Positions 8,153 to 16,694 are shown, numbered from the stretch's first letter. The stretch: DNA of 64,000 nucleotides from Archaeoglobaceae archaeon (GCA_015520485.1 WAPX01000059.1:1-64000); one strand, 5' to 3'. Numbers and translations are program-made. The notes: generated by a model not told the origin, from the letters alone.

Positions 8153-8429
8153 GTTTTCCGGAGAATTTCTGGACGAGCTCGCCCGAATATCCGAAGAAGT
8201 CAGAAAGAAGTACGGAGTGTGCGTCTGGTTTGCAGAAATCTTGGGGAGGAGATGGTCATACATAGCGGGAGAGAAGGGTGAAGAGGACATATTCATGCCC
8301 CCGCACAGAGTTCAGCTTGGAGAGAGGTTAGGAGCTGTCATAGAATGTGGAGATCTACCTGAGGAAAAGATAAACGAAATCGTGTCGTTTTTGAAGAAAA
8401 AGGTTGAAAAAAGGGTTGAGATTCCATGA
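8127..8429 (+). CDS. Small unknown protein between hydG and hydF
   Basis: A 100-residue protein whose start overlaps the hydG end by 26 bases and whose stop overlaps the hydF start (ATGA). I do not recognise the family. It has one Cys pattern only (GVCVWFAE), a WSYIAGEKGEED segment, and a Lys/Glu-rich helical C-terminus (EEKINEIVSFLKKKVEKR). It does not resemble my recollection of the TM1266-type ACT regulators found in bacterial hyd operons. The tight overlap on both sides argues that it is real and works with HydG or HydF, but no function can be stated. Confidence 0.8.
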   Translation: MGKETYTSEFSGEFLDELARISEEVRKKYGVCVWFAEILGRRWSYIAGEKGEEDIFMPPHRVQLGERLGAVIECGDLPEEKINEIVSFLKKKVEKRVEIP

Positions 8430-9652
8430 AAACTCCCCGTTCTCTCAGACTGCACATAGGCATTTTTGGAAGGAGAAACGCCGGAAAGTCGACGCTCATA
8501 AACGCTCTGGCTGGAAAGGAGATAGCAGTGGTCTCAAATGTGGCTGGAACGACAACAGATCCCGTACTTTTCGATGCTGAAATAGGAAACGTTCCCGTCA
8601 CATTTATCGACACTGCAGGGATAGACGACACAGGTGAACTCGGAAAGATGAGGATAGAGAGAACTCTGGACATCCTGAGCAAGGTTGACGTTGCTCTGCT
8701 GATGGTAGATGCAACGAAGGGCTTTGGAGATTACGAGAGAAACCTTGTAAAGATTTTCAAAGAAAACAAGACCAAGTTCATCGTCGTTGTTAACAAGATA
8801 GATTTAGCTGACTACGATGACGATGAGCTCAGGAAGTACAGGCTCGTCAAAATCAGTGCAAAAAAGGGGGTGAACGTAGACAGATTGATTGACATGATGC
8901 TTAAAATCTCTCCGGACATAGATGATTCTCAGTTTTTAGACGATTTGATAGAACCGAAAGACCTTGTTATGCTGAACATACCCATAGATCTTGGTGCTCC
9001 CAAGGGAAGACTCATCTACCCACAGGTTCAGGCCATAAGAAACATACTCGACATAGGGGCTTCCTGCATAGTCGTCAAAGAGAGGGAGCTGAAGTGGGCG
9101 TTTGACGGGTTGAAGAAAAAGCCAAAGATGGTCATAACAGACTCCCATGCGTTTACAAGAGCTGCAGCAGACACACCTGAGGACGTTTCGCTCACGAGCT
9201 TTTCCATACTTGATGCCAGATTCAAAACTGGCGATCTGCCCGAGCTCATCAGAGGGCTGTCTCAGATCAAAAAGTTGAAGCCCGGAGACAGAGTGCTGGT
9301 TGCTGAAGCCTGCACTCACCACCCCTCACCAGACGACATAGGCAGGGTGAAGATACCGAGGTGGATTCGAAACATAGCTGGAGATGTCAAATTCGATCAC
9401 GTGATGGGCGGAAACTTTCCTCCCGATTTGTCCAGGTACAAATTGATAATTCACTGCGGAGCCTGCACGCTTACGAGAAGGCACATGAGGTACAGGCTGA
9501 AGAAAGCACTCGACAGCGGAGTTCCTGTGACGAACTACGGATTGGTGATAGCATTCGTTCACGGAATACTGCCGAGAGCCATAAAGATGTTTCCAGACGC
9601 CATGAAAGCGTGGAAGAAGTATTTCGATGGTTATGAAAGAAGTTGTGCGTGA
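8426..9652 (+). CDS. hydF: [FeFe]-hydrogenase maturation GTPase HydF (copy 1)
   Basis: The scaffold on which the diiron subcluster is assembled and then passed to HydA. N-terminal GTPase: P-loop GRRNAGKS (15-22), GTTTDPV, DTAG, NKID. Central dimerisation region around SHAFTRAAADTPEDVSLTSFS. C-terminal [4Fe-4S] site with C296-T-H-H (CTHHPSPDD) and HCGAC (343-347), matching the known CxHx(about 45)HCxxC pattern. DIGRVKIPRW and the NYG segment are also typical. About 408 residues, normal for the family. Overlaps its neighbours at both ends, so it is in the hydG operon. Confidence 0.95.
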   Translation: MKTPRSLRLHIGIFGRRNAGKSTLINALAGKEIAVVSNVAGTTTDPVLFDAEIGNVPVTFIDTAGIDDTGELGKMRIERTLDILSKVDVALLMVDATKGFGDYERNLVKIFKENKTKFIVVVNKIDLADYDDDELRKYRLVKISAKKGVNVDRLIDMMLKISPDIDDSQFLDDLIEPKDLVMLNIPIDLGAPKGRLIYPQVQAIRNILDIGASCIVVKERELKWAFDGLKKKPKMVITDSHAFTRAAADTPEDVSLTSFSILDARFKTGDLPELIRGLSQIKKLKPGDRVLVAEACTHHPSPDDIGRVKIPRWIRNIAGDVKFDHVMGGNFPPDLSRYKLIIHCGACTLTRRHMRYRLKKALDSGVPVTNYGLVIAFVHGILPRAIKMFPDAMKAWKKYFDGYERSCA

Positions 9653-10925
9653 GATGTTCTCGCTCGTAAAAGCGCACCACGATTTCATAAATTCGGCAAT
9701 TCCCTTAATAGCAAGTGAGAACGTCACGAGTCTGGCGGTTAGAAACGCTCTGCTGAGCGATTTTCAGCACCGCTACGCTGAAGGTTTGCCCGGACAGAGG
9801 GTTTATGCGGGCTGCGAGTTCATAGACAGGATAGAGCTGAAAGCGATTGAGCTCGCTAAAGACGTTTTTGATGTCGAACACGTAAATGTTCAGCCCACTT
9901 CCGGCAGCGTGGCAAACCTCGCCCTTTACTCCGCCTTTACAGAACCGGGAGATACAGTTGTTGCACTCAGCATTAAAGACGGCGGACACATAACGATGAA
10001 CAGGGTTGGATTAGCAGGTAAACTCGGTCTGAACGTTATCGCATTTCCTTTCGACAAACAAGAAATGAACATAGACGTCGATAGAGCTGAAAGGGTTATC
10101 AGAGAAGCTGAACCTGAGCTCGTACTTTTCGGAGCGAGCGTGTTTTTATTCCCCCACCCGGTTGAGGAGTTGAGAGACGCTGCAAAAGAGGTCGGAGCTG
10201 TAATTGCTTACGATGCGAGTCACGTTCTGGGACTCGTAGCTGGAAAGCAATTTCAAAATCCGGTGAAGGATGGAGCTGACGTCGTTACCTCTTCAACGCA
10301 CAAAACGTTTCCCGGTCCCCAGCACGGAATGGTGATGTGCAGGGCGGAGTTTGCAGAAGCGATAGACAGAGCCGTTTTTCCCGGAGTGCTGAGCAACCAC
10401 CACCTTCATAGCGTCGTGGCACTGGCTATTGCCCTCTGCGAGATGAAGGCATTTGGCAGAGATTACGCAGAGCAAACGGTTAAGAACGCAAAGGCTCTCG
10501 CTGAAGCACTCGCAGGCGAAGGGCTCAGAGTCGTTGCGGAACATAAGGGTTACACGGAATCGCACCAGGTTCTCGTGGATTTAATTCCATCCGGCTTAAG
10601 CGGGCTTAAAGCGGAAAAAATGCTCGAACAGGCCGGAATACTGGTGAACAGAAATCTGCTTCCGTGGGATAAGGAGAGGGGAAGGAACTTTAGAGACCCC
10701 TCCGGAATAAGAATTGGTGTTCAGGAAGTTACAAGGCTGGGTATGGAAGAGGACGACATGAAGGACATAGCCCGGTTCATCGCAGACGTTGTGTTTGAGA
10801 GAAAGAACGTCAGAGAAGTTTCCAGAGAGGTCGCAGAATTCAGAAAGGAGTTTACGAGAGTTGAATACTCCTTCGACAGGGGAGATGCGTACCGCTGGCA
10901 GGAGTTATGGAGCTTGGAAGAATAG
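9627..10925 (+). CDS. glyA: Serine hydroxymethyltransferase (archaeal type) in the maturation operon
   Basis: A PLP enzyme that converts serine and a tetrahydropterin (in these archaea H4MPT) into glycine and methylene-pterin. Visible signs: N-terminal IPLIASENV, HRYAEGLPGQRVYAG, the PTSGSVANLA region, and the PLP-lysine motif SSTHKTFPGPQHG (Lys near residue 229). At 432 residues it is full length. It overlaps hydF by 26 bases, and the next gene overlaps it by 19. Bacterial work has traced the H-cluster aminodithiolate bridge to serine, so an SHMT here may supply its carbons; this is an inference. It could also be the housekeeping glyA placed here by chance. Confidence 0.9.
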   Translation: MVMKEVVREMFSLVKAHHDFINSAIPLIASENVTSLAVRNALLSDFQHRYAEGLPGQRVYAGCEFIDRIELKAIELAKDVFDVEHVNVQPTSGSVANLALYSAFTEPGDTVVALSIKDGGHITMNRVGLAGKLGLNVIAFPFDKQEMNIDVDRAERVIREAEPELVLFGASVFLFPHPVEELRDAAKEVGAVIAYDASHVLGLVAGKQFQNPVKDGADVVTSSTHKTFPGPQHGMVMCRAEFAEAIDRAVFPGVLSNHHLHSVVALAIALCEMKAFGRDYAEQTVKNAKALAEALAGEGLRVVAEHKGYTESHQVLVDLIPSGLSGLKAEKMLEQAGILVNRNLLPWDKERGRNFRDPSGIRIGVQEVTRLGMEEDDMKDIARFIADVVFERKNVREVSREVAEFRKEFTRVEYSFDRGDAYRWQELWSLEE

Positions 10926-11788
10926 GGCTCAACGTAAACGGAGATGTGGATGAGGAGTTAATCGCCAGCAGATCCGCTTTAGCAGACAGGCTCGGAATTC
11001 CCGTGTGGATTGGCGAGCTCGACTGCTTAAACCCCTTTAAAACCGCTGAAATTGTTGCTGAAAACACATCATCGCCAGTGGCAGTATTCTGCTCGCCGAG
11101 CAGGAGAAGCTGTGACGAAATCAGGCGATATGCAGTAAACCTGAGGAAAAAGTACGACAACGACTTCGTTTTAACGCTCGTTCCGGGAAAAACCCGAAAA
11201 ATATCGAAGTTCGTGGAGTGCATGAGAAAGCTCAAAGATAGACTGGACATTCCCGTACTTGCCGGCTGTTCCGGTAAGAGGCTGATTGCCATAACATCAG
11301 AGGTTGCAGACGGGCTGGTTGTCAACTACTGCAATTGTCTCGATCGTCCCGATTGCCCCGATTCAAAACCCGATTCTGATTCAAAACTCAGCAGAGTTTT
11401 CACAGCCTGCTACGCAGCCTCCCTGATCTTCGAACAGCGCAGTAGCGAACTTTACGGTGAGCTGATACTTTCCTCTGCGGTAATGCTGAACAGAAGGTTG
11501 CGGCTGAATTCTGACGTTGATTTCGAGTACATCGTCAGGAACAGGGATTGCTTAAAGATTCCCGAAAAGGTTAAAAGCATTTCAAAAACTCTTGAAGCCC
11601 ATACAATCAGCGGAAGCGTGGAAGAGGTAATCAGGAGAATCGTTGAAGCTCTTAGAACGTGCAACCACGTCATTATTGGCTCCCCTTTCTTTAGAGACGA
11701 GAAGTCCGTGAAACACCTGAAAACGATCGTCGATACCGTTGAGTGTCAGGCTTCGACACAGTTAATCGAGCTGGGGGAACGGCAATGA
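10907..11788 (+). CDS. Compact Mer-like (luciferase-fold) protein
   Basis: A 293-residue protein with segments that line up, in order, with F420-dependent methylene-H4MPT reductase (Mer): GRIGLNVNG with ADRLGIPVWIGE at the N-terminus, VLTLVPGKT, LDIPVLAGCSGKRL followed by ADGLVVNYC, and at the C-terminus ISGSVEEVIRRIVEAL and IIGSPFFRDEKS. It is shorter than Mer (about 330) and weakly conserved, so a binding or altered catalytic role is possible. Overlaps SHMT by 19 bases and the radical SAM gene by four. With SHMT upstream, a role with methylene-pterin is likely but unproven. Confidence 0.6.
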   Translation: MELGRIGLNVNGDVDEELIASRSALADRLGIPVWIGELDCLNPFKTAEIVAENTSSPVAVFCSPSRRSCDEIRRYAVNLRKKYDNDFVLTLVPGKTRKISKFVECMRKLKDRLDIPVLAGCSGKRLIAITSEVADGLVVNYCNCLDRPDCPDSKPDSDSKLSRVFTACYAASLIFEQRSSELYGELILSSAVMLNRRLRLNSDVDFEYIVRNRDCLKIPEKVKSISKTLEAHTISGSVEEVIRRIVEALRTCNHVIIGSPFFRDEKSVKHLKTIVDTVECQASTQLIELGERQ

Positions 11789-12432
11789 TAAAGGTATTCA
11801 TCCTCGGAAGCAGATGTAACATGAGCTGCAGGTTCTGCATGAGCTCCGAAAAGGATCTCGAGAAAGAAGTGGTCGTCGAAAACCTCCTGAAAATGAATCC
11901 CGGAGATCTGGCAGTTTTTGCCGGTGGTGAGCCGTTGCTTTATCCTGACCTGAAGAATTTTTTGAGGATTGCCAGGTCGAGAGGTTTGAAGACGAAAATC
12001 CACACGAACGGAGTCCTCCTCAGCCAAATTGATTTCCTCGACCTCGTAGATATAGTGAACCTTCCACTCGACGGGCCGGAAGAGGTTCACGACGCCATGA
12101 GGGGTGAAGGGCACTTCAAAACAGTTATGGACGCGTTTAAAAAGCTAAACAAGCAATTCACGATAACGACAGTTCTCACGAAGAAGAACGTAAAGCACGT
12201 GGACGAGCTGGTCGAAATAGTTAACGAGCTGGCTGAAGGAAGAGAGATTCTCAACTGGAAAATTTTCAGGTTCAAGCCAAAGGGTAGAGGTTTGAAGTAC
12301 AGGGACGAGTTCGAGATAAGCGGTGAGGACTTTCTTGAAGCTACCAGTATTGCCAAAGCGGAGTCCAGCGTGAAGGTCTATGCAATCCCCGATCCAGATG
12401 CAATGAGTACAGAAGTCATTCGCAGGCAGTGA
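11785..12432 (+). CDS. Small radical SAM protein in the maturation operon
   Basis: A 215-residue radical SAM core with CX3CX2C at C11, C15, C18 (CNMSCRFC) and the GGEP motif (FAGGEPLLYPD, near 46). No SPASM or auxiliary cysteine cluster is visible at the C-terminus. The start at 11785 is chosen because the ATG overlaps the previous stop as ATGA and places the motif near the N-terminus; an upstream in-frame start at 11743 would give 14 extra residues. It is shorter than HydE (about 350) and lacks recognisable HydE features. HydE is otherwise absent from this window, so replacement of HydE is a hypothesis only. Confidence 0.85.
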   Translation: MIKVFILGSRCNMSCRFCMSSEKDLEKEVVVENLLKMNPGDLAVFAGGEPLLYPDLKNFLRIARSRGLKTKIHTNGVLLSQIDFLDLVDIVNLPLDGPEEVHDAMRGEGHFKTVMDAFKKLNKQFTITTVLTKKNVKHVDELVEIVNELAEGREILNWKIFRFKPKGRGLKYRDEFEISGEDFLEATSIAKAESSVKVYAIPDPDAMSTEVIRRQ

Positions 12433-12433
12433 T

Positions 12434-13225
12434 TTAGTCCTTCAGCATGAACTTCCCGATAAATTCAGCCATCTCCACAGCCTGCCTCGTCTCTCGAACG
12501 TTGTGGGTTCTGATGTAATCCGCTCCTTTTAAAGCTGCCAGAGCTTCAGCAACAACTGACCCGATCAGCCTGTCTTCCGGATTTTCAATCCCCAGTATCT
12601 GCCCGATAAAAGACTTTCTCGAAATGCCTGCAAGCACAGGCACGTTCAGCCCGGACTTTATCCTGTCGAGGTTTGCGATTATGCAGGCATCTCTTACGAA
12701 CCACCTTCCGTATTTCCTCCAGAAGCCGATTGCAGGGTCAGCAACAACGTTTTTACGAGGAATTCCTCTCTTCAGACACCTCCTGACCTCAGCTTTCAGA
12801 GATTTAACGGTCGAGCTAACAGCGGTGTTCTCGCTCCATTCGATCTCTCTGGCAACGACAATCACCGGTACACCGGTTCTTCTGGCAACATCCACTATTT
12901 CGTCATCGGGCTTTACTGCGTTGATCATGCACGCTCCTGCCTCAACAGCCTTTTCAGCAACGCTAGCCCTCGTCGTGTCTATGGATACGGGAATGCCGAG
13001 CTTCGATATCTCTCTTACTGCCGGGATTACCCTCCTCAGCTCTTCCTCCTCGCTTATCCATGTGTCCCTGTAGGGGGCGGTTGACATCCCGCCTACATCT
13101 ATCACGTCTGCTCCTTCTTCAATCATCTTCTCAGCCCTCTTTATAGCTGAGTCCACGTCTCTGCAAACGGAACCGCTGTAAAACGACTCAGGACTCAGGT
13201 TTATCACTCCAACGAATTTTACCAT
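12434..13225 (-). CDS. Dihydropteroate-synthase-like pterin-binding protein
   Basis: A TIM-barrel of the DHPS family, 263 residues: N-terminal GVINLSPESFYSG, then ADVIDVGGMSTAPY, PVSIDTTRASVAE, VVADPAIGF and the C-terminal GISRKSFIGQ. The family makes dihydropteroate or binds a pterin in methyl transfer. The start overlaps the end of cofE by 38 bases and its stop is one base from the convergent radical SAM stop. In archaea DHPS relatives are linked to methanopterin synthesis. Whether it serves general pterin supply or the hydrogenase locus cannot be told. Confidence 0.8.
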   Translation of the reverse strand: MVKFVGVINLSPESFYSGSVCRDVDSAIKRAEKMIEEGADVIDVGGMSTAPYRDTWISEEEELRRVIPAVREISKLGIPVSIDTTRASVAEKAVEAGACMINAVKPDDEIVDVARRTGVPVIVVAREIEWSENTAVSSTVKSLKAEVRRCLKRGIPRKNVVADPAIGFWRKYGRWFVRDACIIANLDRIKSGLNVPVLAGISRKSFIGQILGIENPEDRLIGSVVAEALAALKGADYIRTHNVRETRQAVEMAEFIGKFMLKD

Positions 13226-13961
13226 TCAGACTCCCCCAGTAGAGGCACTCTCCCGGATCAACTGTCAGACAGAACCTTTCCTCCGTAAACCTGACCTTTA
13301 AACCTCTAACTATAACCACAGGGATCATTTCGTCAGCTTCACCCATCAGGAGCTGTGAAGCTGAAGCAAGCATATCTGCGAGGTTTCTCATGGTGTTTCT
13401 CAGAGGTTTTCCGAACAAATCTCGCTTTCCTCTTTCGTCTTTTATCGCTTCGAATCCCGATGCAACCAGTGCTATTCCACAAACACCCCTTCTGAGCGGT
13501 AAAACTCTGCTATCGGATATCACCACGCCCACTCTACCGTTAACCCTTTTTTCAATCAGTCTTCTCAGCGTATCTGCAGAGCTCTGCGGATCCTCCGGGT
13601 ACAGGATCGCATACCCCTCTGGCACGTTTGACCTGTCAATTCCCGCGTTTGGCTGCAGCATACCGGATTTCAGCGTGAGCACGAATCCCTCAACGCCTCC
13701 AATTATTTCATCCGCTTCTCTCACAACGAGCTCCGCAAGTTCAGGAGAAATTCCGTACTGTCTGGAGAGTTTTAAAGCTCTGCCTGAAGGTTTAACGTCT
13801 GCCAGTCTTACGAGTCTGCCCTCACAGTAAGACACTGCCTTGCTCGAAACGACGACGATGTCTCCTTTTTTGACGAATTCTGCTACAGCATTCGCGATGT
13901 AATTCAGATCGACACCAGGCTCTATCCTGAACCTTACCGGTATCAGCTCCACTTTTTGCAT
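13188..13961 (-). CDS. cofE: Coenzyme F420-0:gamma-glutamyl ligase (CofE)
   Basis: Adds gamma-linked glutamates to F420-0 using GTP. Family motifs: VVVSSKAVSYCEGR, the GVVISDSRVLPLRRG segment, SGFEAIKDERGKRDLFGKPL and a LADMLASASQLLMGEADE helix. The start at 13961 (MQKVELIPVRF) is set by GGAGG six bases upstream on the minus strand; the open frame extends 10 codons further without support. 257 residues. Gap of 67 bases after aspA and a 38-base overlap with the DHPS-like gene. Confidence 0.9.
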   Translation of the reverse strand: MQKVELIPVRFRIEPGVDLNYIANAVAEFVKKGDIVVVSSKAVSYCEGRLVRLADVKPSGRALKLSRQYGISPELAELVVREADEIIGGVEGFVLTLKSGMLQPNAGIDRSNVPEGYAILYPEDPQSSADTLRRLIEKRVNGRVGVVISDSRVLPLRRGVCGIALVASGFEAIKDERGKRDLFGKPLRNTMRNLADMLASASQLLMGEADEMIPVVIVRGLKVRFTEERFCLTVDPGECLYWGSLNGKIRWSDKPES

Positions 13962-14028
13962 GGAGTAACCTCCGGTGTTACGGCGTGTCATCAGCTACCG
14001 CCGCTATTGACATTCTGGATACAGTACA

Positions 14029-15462
14029 TCAATCCCTGTACTCCCTGCTGACGATCTTCCTGTCGACTTTACCCTCTCCAGCAACTCCCGGCTTTACGAG
14101 TTCCTGCGGCGACAGCAAAACCTCAAGCTCTTCCTCGCTGAACAGCCCCTTTTCAAGCAAAACTTCTCTGATCGTCTTACTCTTCGTAACTGCTTCCTTT
14201 GCTATCTCAGCCGCTCTGTCGTATCCGAGGTAAGGTGCCAGAGGGGTGATCAGAGCCGGACTCCTCTCCAGATACATCCTGCACATCTCTTCATCTGCCT
14301 TAATTCCTCTTACGCACTTCTCGATCATGACCTCAACGGCATTTGTCAGTATTTCGAGTGATTCGAGCATGTTGTGAACTATTAGAGGTGCTAAAGCGTT
14401 TAGCTCGAGTTGTCCGTGTGCGGATGCCATGTTTAAGGCAACATCGTTGGACATCACCCTGATAGCAACCTGCTTTACGCACTCCAGTATGACCGGGTTG
14501 ACCTTTCCGGGCATTATCGAAGAGCCGGCCTGAACGGGAGGCAGTCTAATCTCTTTAAACGCGCTCATCAGTATCAGGTCGTTTGAAATCTTGTAGAGGT
14601 CTACCGCCAGAGCCTTGAGAAGTCCGTGCACCTCGACGAACACGTCCCAGTTCTGGGTTGGATCCACCAGATTGTCAGCTTTGGCCAGATTTAAGCCCGT
14701 GATGTCTCTCAACCTCTGGATGACCAGATGTATGTACCTCAGATCAGCGTTCAAACCCGTGCCCACTGCAGTTCCACCCAGATTTACCTGTCTTAACCTC
14801 TCCTCAACCTTGTACAGCCTCCACCTGTCTCTGGCTATCGCTTCGGCGTAAGCGCTGAACTCCTGACCGAGCGTGATTGGCACAGCATCCTGCATTTCCG
14901 TTCTTCCGAGCTTAAGAACTCCCGCAAACTCCCTTTCCTTGTCCTCCAAAGCCTGCTGAAGCTCACCAACTACTGCAGTTAGCTGTCTCAGCAGAGATAT
15001 GGCTGCAATTCTTGCAGCGGTTGGAAAGGTGTCGTTTGTCGACTGCATCTTGTTGACATCGTCGAGCGGATGCACTTTTTTACCCAGAATTTCACTCGCA
15101 CGATTCGCTATTACCTCGTTTACGTTCATGTTCAGCGAAGTTCCCGCTCCTCCCTGAAACGGATCGACTACAACATGGTCGTGCCATTTTCCTTCGATCA
15201 GCTCATCGCAAACCTGAACTATTGCCCTGGCCTTGTCCTTATCAAGGTGTTCGAGCTGCATCAGGGATAAAGCACACGCTTTTTTAACCATTGCAAAAGC
15301 TCTTATCAGCTCGGGATGGATTCTGTACCCTAGTCTAACGGTGATGGGAAAGTTTTCTCTGGCTCTCGCTGTGTGAATGCCGTAGTAAACATCAGCCGGA
15401 ATCTTCTTCTCACCCAGAAAGTCCTTCTCAACCCTCAATACTTCCACGCGTTTGCCGGACAT
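14029..15462 (-). CDS. aspA: Aspartate ammonia-lyase
   Basis: Releases ammonia from aspartate to give fumarate. It belongs to the fumarase/aspartase superfamily by the signature GSSIMPGKVNP. LGRTEMQDAVPITLGQEF and DPFQGGAGTSLNMNVNEV look like aspartase rather than fumarase. 477 residues, full length. The start overlaps the end of hydF2 by 28 bases. aspA genes are known in bacterial hydEFG clusters, and the ammonia may become the bridgehead nitrogen of the H-cluster azadithiolate; that role here is inferred from context. Confidence 0.9.
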   Translation of the reverse strand: MSGKRVEVLRVEKDFLGEKKIPADVYYGIHTARARENFPITVRLGYRIHPELIRAFAMVKKACALSLMQLEHLDKDKARAIVQVCDELIEGKWHDHVVVDPFQGGAGTSLNMNVNEVIANRASEILGKKVHPLDDVNKMQSTNDTFPTAARIAAISLLRQLTAVVGELQQALEDKEREFAGVLKLGRTEMQDAVPITLGQEFSAYAEAIARDRWRLYKVEERLRQVNLGGTAVGTGLNADLRYIHLVIQRLRDITGLNLAKADNLVDPTQNWDVFVEVHGLLKALAVDLYKISNDLILMSAFKEIRLPPVQAGSSIMPGKVNPVILECVKQVAIRVMSNDVALNMASAHGQLELNALAPLIVHNMLESLEILTNAVEVMIEKCVRGIKADEEMCRMYLERSPALITPLAPYLGYDRAAEIAKEAVTKSKTIREVLLEKGLFSEEELEVLLSPQELVKPGVAGEGKVDRKIVSREYRD

Positions 15463-16694
15463 ACCTTTGTCCTCCGAGACAAAAATTCGTAGGGAATATC
15501 TCCAACCTCAACACCTTCAAGCACCATCTTTTCGAGGGGGAACGGATCGAGGAACCTGCTGAGGTACCCCTTGAGGTAACACGCAGACAGGCCAATTGTT
15601 GTTACGCTTCCCCCCTTTTCTTTTACGTACTCAATCCTTTCGAGCATTTCATCCCTCCTCAGCCTGCAGGCGTTGCAGTGAATCACGAGCTTTTGATTGC
15701 TGTAATCCTCGATATCGCCGAATTCCACAGCGCACCCCTTCTTTTTCAGCTCTTCAACAACGAAATCTGTCCAGAAATCGTCTGGATCGTTCCTGTCCTC
15801 GCAGCACTGAACGACGAGAACCCTATCACCTCTGCTCAAGTCGTCCATAACTCTCACTCCCTTTATGAAAGCCGTCAGGTCGCCCATGTATCTCGCTTCA
15901 ATGACTGAAAACGACGTCAGAGGAGTATCTGGAATGTATGCGTTCTCAAAAGCCCTTGTATCTACAACTGTCAGGCTTATTTCTCTGTCCAGATAGTCCA
16001 GAGTTTCCTTAACGTTGTCCTCTCTTGCGATGACGCAGTACGCATCCTGATCTATCGTTTCCCTGAAAGCCCTGACCCAGATAAGCGGGAGCCTTCCCTT
16101 TGGGAACCTTATTTCCCGGGGGAACACGTAAAGTACAGCTTCTCCTCCCCTGCACAGGTCTGCAACGAGTGGAACTTCCTGATCAGCCGGAGCTCTGGGG
16201 ACTATTTCTCTCTTCAGCGTGATCAAACCCTCTCTCGTCTTCGCACTGACCTTTACAAAGGGAATGTCGTACTTCTTCGCGAGTTCAGCGATGTCTTCGT
16301 CGGATACCTCCTTTAGATCTATCTTGTTTACAACTCCAATTACGGGAATTCCGAGTTCCTTTGCCCTCTGTATTACTTTCTCTTCAAATTCCAGACCCTC
16401 ATCGAGCCTCGTGGCGTCTACTACAAGTAAAGCGAGATCCACGTCTTTCAAAACCTCTAAAGCCTTCTCAACTCTTTTCGTTCCAAGCTCACTGACGTCA
16501 TCCAGCCCTGCTGTGTCTATGAGCGTGACGGGACCTAAAGGGAGCAACTCCATTGATTTGGAGACGGGATCCGTCGTCGTACCGGGAACGTCAGACACTA
16601 TTGCAATGTCCTGATTCGTCAACGCGTTTATCAGACTCGATTTGCCGGCGTTCATCCTGCCAAAAATGCCGATTTTCGTCCTGAAACCCTTCAT
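15435..16694 (-). CDS. hydF2: Second HydF-type GTPase, altered cluster site
   Basis: A 419-residue HydF paralogue. GTPase motifs are complete: GRMNAGKSS, GTTTDPVSKSMEL, DTAGLDD, NKID. The middle region keeps DTRAFENAYIPDTPLTSFS. At the C-terminal cluster site CTHH of HydF is replaced by CCEDRND, so both His are lost, whereas HCNAC is retained; three or four Cys are still available as ligands. The GTPase part looks closer to typical bacterial HydF than copy 1 does, while the C-terminus is more diverged. First gene of hydF2-aspA-cofE-DHPS. A TATA-like GTTAAATTT lies near 16,717. It may be a partner, a carrier, or a maturase for another enzyme. Confidence 0.88.
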   Translation of the reverse strand: MKGFRTKIGIFGRMNAGKSSLINALTNQDIAIVSDVPGTTTDPVSKSMELLPLGPVTLIDTAGLDDVSELGTKRVEKALEVLKDVDLALLVVDATRLDEGLEFEEKVIQRAKELGIPVIGVVNKIDLKEVSDEDIAELAKKYDIPFVKVSAKTREGLITLKREIVPRAPADQEVPLVADLCRGGEAVLYVFPREIRFPKGRLPLIWVRAFRETIDQDAYCVIAREDNVKETLDYLDREISLTVVDTRAFENAYIPDTPLTSFSVIEARYMGDLTAFIKGVRVMDDLSRGDRVLVVQCCEDRNDPDDFWTDFVVEELKKKGCAVEFGDIEDYSNQKLVIHCNACRLRRDEMLERIEYVKEKGGSVTTIGLSACYLKGYLSRFLDPFPLEKMVLEGVEVGDIPYEFLSRRTKVCPANAWKY

